Shown here: one piece after another, positions 61,084 through 64,000 of the stretch
How the letters are laid out: every line of letters begins with the position of its first letter
Numbering within the stretch: position 1 is the first letter of the stretch
Assembly (NCBI RefSeq): GCF_035916755.1
Contig: NZ_JAYWIX010000002.1
Location: forward strand, 62,001-126,000
Direction: 5' to 3'
Length of the DNA: 64,000 nt
DNA from: Rothia sp035916755
GTDB lineage: Bacteria; Actinomycetota; Actinomycetes; Actinomycetales; Micrococcaceae
Translations under genes and position numbers: made by a program
Notes under the pieces: generated by a model
The model's input: the letters and a program-made list of their open reading frames with translations, nothing else
Databases searched by the model: none
What the model was told of the DNA's origin: nothing

Positions 61084-62256
61084 ATGACCGTACTTGACTG
61101 GGTCATTATCGCTGTTATTGCCCTCTACTTTTTAGCCGGTGTGCGGCAGGGCCTCTTTGTCACCCTTGGCACCTTTGTAGGTTTCGTGCTGGGCGCAGTT
61201 GCCGCTATCTACGCAACCCCCTGGGTCATTGACCAGGTTGATGCACGGTGGTATCTGCTGGCCGGGCTGGGTACGGTACTTGCCTGCCTGGTTTTGGGGC
61301 AGACTCTGGGTATGACCCTGGGCAGTGCTATCCGCAGGGCAAGCGACCGCACGCCCCTGCGAGGTCTGGAGCGGCTTGCCGGTGGATTATTCAACATGGT
61401 GCTGGCCTCTCTCGTGATTGTCACGGTGGTGCTGGTCGTCCGCCCCCTGGGTATTCCCTCTGTTACCGCTTTGACCGCAGACTCTAAGGTCATCAGCTGG
61501 ATGATGCAGATGACCCCGGCCTCCGCCCAAGAGAAGGTCACCGAGATTCGCGGCCAAATCGTGCAGGCTACCGGTCTTCCTGAAATCTCCCAGCTGCTTT
61601 ACCCCGAGCAGTCTGCCCCTCTGGGCACCCTACAAACGGCGGCCCTGGACGAGGCCGGGTGGTCGGTTGTGCAGGTGGTGGGATCAGCTCAGGCTTGTAA
61701 TTACACATCAGAGGGGTCAGGGTTCGTGGCGGATGGCGGCCTGGTGGTCACCAACGCCCACGTGGTGGCAGGTGTCAGCACTCCCACCCTGCTGAGCCGC
61801 GACGGCCAAGCCGCAACAGGCGATGTGGTCTACTATGACACCGAACGCGATATCGCGATTATCAGCGCCCCCGATCTTGACCTCACCCCCCTGGCCGTCA
61901 ACCAGGCCGAGGTCGCTTCGGGAACCGAAGTTGCCTTCATGGGCTACCCCGGTGGCGGCCCCTTTACGAGCCGGGCTGCAATAGTTCAGGGGTTGGGTTA
62001 CACCCAAACCATCAATTCACAAACCGGTGAAACTAACCCCTCCCGCCTGGTCTACCAGCTCGCTGCCCAGGTGCAGCAGGGTAACTCTGGCGGGCCTGTG
62101 CTCACCGAGGACGGGCAGGTCATGGCTATGGTCTTTGCCAAGTCAACCCAGAGCCAGACCGGCTATGCCGTCCCGGCAACGCATATTCTTGAGGCCCTGG
62201 CCCAGGTCAGCGCAGCCTCACCCGAGGTTGCAACCGGCCAATGCGTACCTAACTAG
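61084..62256 (+). CDS. MarP-like membrane serine protease, 390 aa
   Basis: Four N-terminal helices of the CvpA type (residues about 5-125) are followed by a trypsin-like periplasmic domain: TNAHVV (His), RDIAII (Asp) and GNSGGPV (Ser). MarP in mycobacteria resists acid stress by activating a peptidoglycan hydrolase. A Cys in SAQACNYTSEGSG and another near the end (GQCVPN) may form a disulfide. ATG at 61084 follows GGAGAGTC. It overlaps the end of the APC gene by 4 bp. Confidence 0.9.
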   Translation: MTVLDWVIIAVIALYFLAGVRQGLFVTLGTFVGFVLGAVAAIYATPWVIDQVDARWYLLAGLGTVLACLVLGQTLGMTLGSAIRRASDRTPLRGLERLAGGLFNMVLASLVIVTVVLVVRPLGIPSVTALTADSKVISWMMQMTPASAQEKVTEIRGQIVQATGLPEISQLLYPEQSAPLGTLQTAALDEAGWSVVQVVGSAQACNYTSEGSGFVADGGLVVTNAHVVAGVSTPTLLSRDGQAATGDVVYYDTERDIAIISAPDLDLTPLAVNQAEVASGTEVAFMGYPGGGPFTSRAAIVQGLGYTQTINSQTGETNPSRLVYQLAAQVQQGNSGGPVLTEDGQVMAMVFAKSTQSQTGYAVPATHILEALAQVSAASPEVATGQCVPN

Positions 62257-63536
62257 GGCTTTGCGGCCTGGGTGGGGCGGGCGTACAGAAGATAAATCGC
62301 TAGCCCCACCCCCAGCAGAAGTAGCCCGCCCGCGATAGAGGTGGGCGGCAACGTCCCCACCACCAAGCAGCAGCCCGCTGCCCCGGCAACCTGCAGGGCG
62401 CGCGGGTAGCGGCGGTAGGGGGCGGTTTGCGTGAAGGCTGCCAGGTTGGCTACACAGTAGTAGAGCAGCACCCCGAAAGACGAAAAGCCGATAGCGCCGC
62501 GCACATCAAAGAGCAGAATCAGGGCGGTGACAGCAACCGCTACGGTGATTTCTAGCCGGTAGGGTACCCCGTAGACCGGGTGCAAGCGGGCAAAGTAGGT
62601 AGGTAGGTCGCGATTGGATGCCATAGCCTGGCCGGTGCGGCCGATACCCGTAATGAGGGCAAGCAGGGCTCCAAGTGCGCCGATCGATGCGGCCAACCCC
62701 ATGAGGGTTGCCAACGGGACCGAGGACCCCACGGCGGCAGCCAGCGGGGCGGACGCGTCCGCCAGACCCTGATAGCCCAGCTGGTGAATGAGGGCGAGAG
62801 CAACCAAGAGGTAGAGCGAGCCCACCAGGGTGAGGGCAATGATGATGGCCCGCGGAATGGTGCGGGCGGGGTCCCTCACCTCTGACCCCATAGTTGCGAT
62901 ACGGGCATAGCCCGCGAAGGCAAAGAAAAGCAGGCCCGCGCCCTGCATCACCCCGTAGATGGTTGCCGCTGGGCTGATGGGGGCAGTGGACGCACCCGCC
63001 CCGGCCCCTGCGTTTGGGCTGGTGATCGCAGGGTCGGGGGCTACCCCGAGTAGAACTGCCCCGAAAAAGACTGCCAGAGCTAAGAGCACCAGCGTAACCA
63101 GGATTTTAGTGAGGGCCGCGGTGCGGGTAATGCCCCTGTAGTTGACGGCGGTGAGGGCAGCAACTGCGGCGATAGCGAGGGGCTTTTCGTAACCCGGTGC
63201 TAGATAGGAGGCAAAGGTCATGGCCATGGCGGCACAACTGGCGGTTTTACCGATCACGAAGCACCAGCCAGCGGCAAAGCCCCAGGCATGGCCCAGTTGG
63301 CGACTACCGTAGATGTAGGTGCCGCCTGATTCTGGGTGCTGGGCGGCCAGCTGGGCCGAAGAGGTGGCATTGGCGAAAGCGAGAAAAGCAGCCAGAGCAA
63401 GTGAGAGTAGTAGCCAGTTGCCCGCTGCCGCTGTTGCCGGGGCGAAAGCGGCAAAGAGGCCAGCCCCAATCATGGACCCAGCACCGATGTAGACGGCGTC
63501 GGTGAGGGTCAGCTGTGCCCGAGGTTGGGTAGCCAT
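62253..63536 (-). CDS. APC-family amino-acid permease, 427 aa
   Basis: Twelve membrane helices, with the family opening YIGAGSMIGAGLFAAFAPA and ESGGTYIYGSRQLGHAWGFAAGW. Likely imports an amino acid or amine with protons. It lies 9 bp after aroQ on the same strand and may be co-transcribed with it. No specific substrate motif. Confidence 0.88.
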   Translation of the reverse strand: MATQPRAQLTLTDAVYIGAGSMIGAGLFAAFAPATAAAGNWLLLSLALAAFLAFANATSSAQLAAQHPESGGTYIYGSRQLGHAWGFAAGWCFVIGKTASCAAMAMTFASYLAPGYEKPLAIAAVAALTAVNYRGITRTAALTKILVTLVLLALAVFFGAVLLGVAPDPAITSPNAGAGAGASTAPISPAATIYGVMQGAGLLFFAFAGYARIATMGSEVRDPARTIPRAIIIALTLVGSLYLLVALALIHQLGYQGLADASAPLAAAVGSSVPLATLMGLAASIGALGALLALITGIGRTGQAMASNRDLPTYFARLHPVYGVPYRLEITVAVAVTALILLFDVRGAIGFSSFGVLLYYCVANLAAFTQTAPYRRYPRALQVAGAAGCCLVVGTLPPTSIAGGLLLLGVGLAIYLLYARPTQAAKP

Positions 63537-63545
63537 CGTGCCGAA

Positions 63546-64000
63546 CTAGCCCAGGTGGCGGGCTAGGAAGGAGAGCGCCAGTTCGTAGCCCTGAGCACCT
63601 GCACCGGCAATCACGGCGGTCGCCTGGGGCGAGACGTAGGAGTGGTGGCGGAAGGGCTCCCGCCGGTGCACGTTGGAGAGATGTACTTCAACGACCGGCA
63701 GCTCGGCCGCTTCAAGGGCATCGTGCAGGGCCACGGAGGTGTGGGTGTAGGCGGCCGGGTTGATGATGATACCGGCGGACGCGGTACGGGCTGCCTGGAT
63801 TGCGTCGATGAGGTCGCCCTCGTGGTTGGACTGCATGAAGCTGATCTCGTAGCCCAGCTCGGCGGCTTGGGCACGAAGGGTTGCTTCGATGTCGGCCAGA
63901 GTGGTGCGCCCGTAAATCTCGGGTTTGCGCACGCCAAGCAGGTTGAGGTTGGGGCCGTTGATTACGGAGATATGTCGTGGTGCAGTCTGTGGTGTTGCCA
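63546..64000 (-). CDS. aroQ: 3-dehydroquinate dehydratase type II, 5'-truncated
   Basis: Shikimate-pathway enzyme that dehydrates 3-dehydroquinate. Residues in the window include INGPNLNLLGVRKPEIYG, SNHEGDLIDAIQ, INPAAYTHTSVALHDAL and EVHLSNVHRREPFRHHSY, with the catalytic Tyr, Arg, His and Glu/Asn set complete. The visible frame continues to the window edge, where TG-GCA-ACA suggests the ATG straddles base 64001. Type II enzymes are dodecamers of about 150 residues. Confidence 0.93.
   Translation of the reverse strand, partial: ATPQTAPRHISVINGPNLNLLGVRKPEIYGRTTLADIEATLRAQAAELGYEISFMQSNHEGDLIDAIQAARTASAGIIINPAAYTHTSVALHDALEAAELPVVEVHLSNVHRREPFRHHSYVSPQATAVIAGAGAQGYELALSFLARHLG

Overview
The window is chromosomal DNA from a moderately high-GC Actinomycetota. 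Gene content (DUF3073, MarP-type serine protease, Sir2, HAIR-controlled clpB, purF followed by a sterol-carrier gene, frequent GTG starts) fits the Micrococcaceae, and Rothia is my best guess. The genus is an inference; no rRNA gene is present to confirm it. One run of 10 Ns (24614-24623) marks a scaffold join.

Layout. 1-8400 is a cell-surface island: a partial surface protein, two Tat-exported proteins, a beta-propeller-like protein, a secreted zinc metalloprotease and a 921-residue sortase-anchored protein, with a Zur/Fur-type box between the last two. 8500-10700 holds a ferritin-like/VIT metal exporter and dps, divergent, each with its own palindrome. 10.7-16.9 kb is housekeeping: HAD phosphatase, glutamine amidotransferase, clpB with two HspR boxes, sirtuin. 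17.0-24.5 kb is an envelope-polymer cluster: DUF4956 protein, VTC polyphosphate-polymerase domain, Cthe_2159-like lipoprotein, phosphodiester glycosidase and GT2-GtrA fusion. The first two genes share a duplicated upstream element with 11-nt repeats. The cluster is interrupted by DUF3073 and a repeat-flanked nuclease gene. 24.7-30.7 kb carries purM-purF, a HEPN-type abortive-infection gene, a sterol-carrier protein and an asparaginase. 30.8-34.7 kb is a TetR-MMPL pair. 34.7-35.9 kb is a second repeat-flanked nuclease gene. 36-38.4 kb is purD-purC. 38.4-44.6 kb is a lactate module (GntR regulator, lldP, lutABC) with two TGGTC-A-GACC operators. 44.6-64 kb holds a CPA2 antiporter, a second MMPL protein, an FMN reductase, tRNA-Pro, a heterodimeric ABC exporter, a metallophosphoesterase, a class A PBP, RidA, NUDIX, Crp, MarP, an APC permease and a truncated aroQ.

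The strongest candidate for something undescribed is a pair of paralogous AbiEi-winged-helix/DUF559 nuclease genes (21183-22079 and 34944-35867). Each is bracketed by its own pair of palindrome-bearing repeats: a 118-125 bp direct repeat for the first and a 56 bp palindrome for the second, which also has a solo copy at 30752. Both genes carry the same 16-base block with a perfect DnaA box 52-53 bases before the start codon. The arrangement recalls REP/RAYT elements, but with a PD-(D/E)XK-like nuclease instead of a Y1 transposase.
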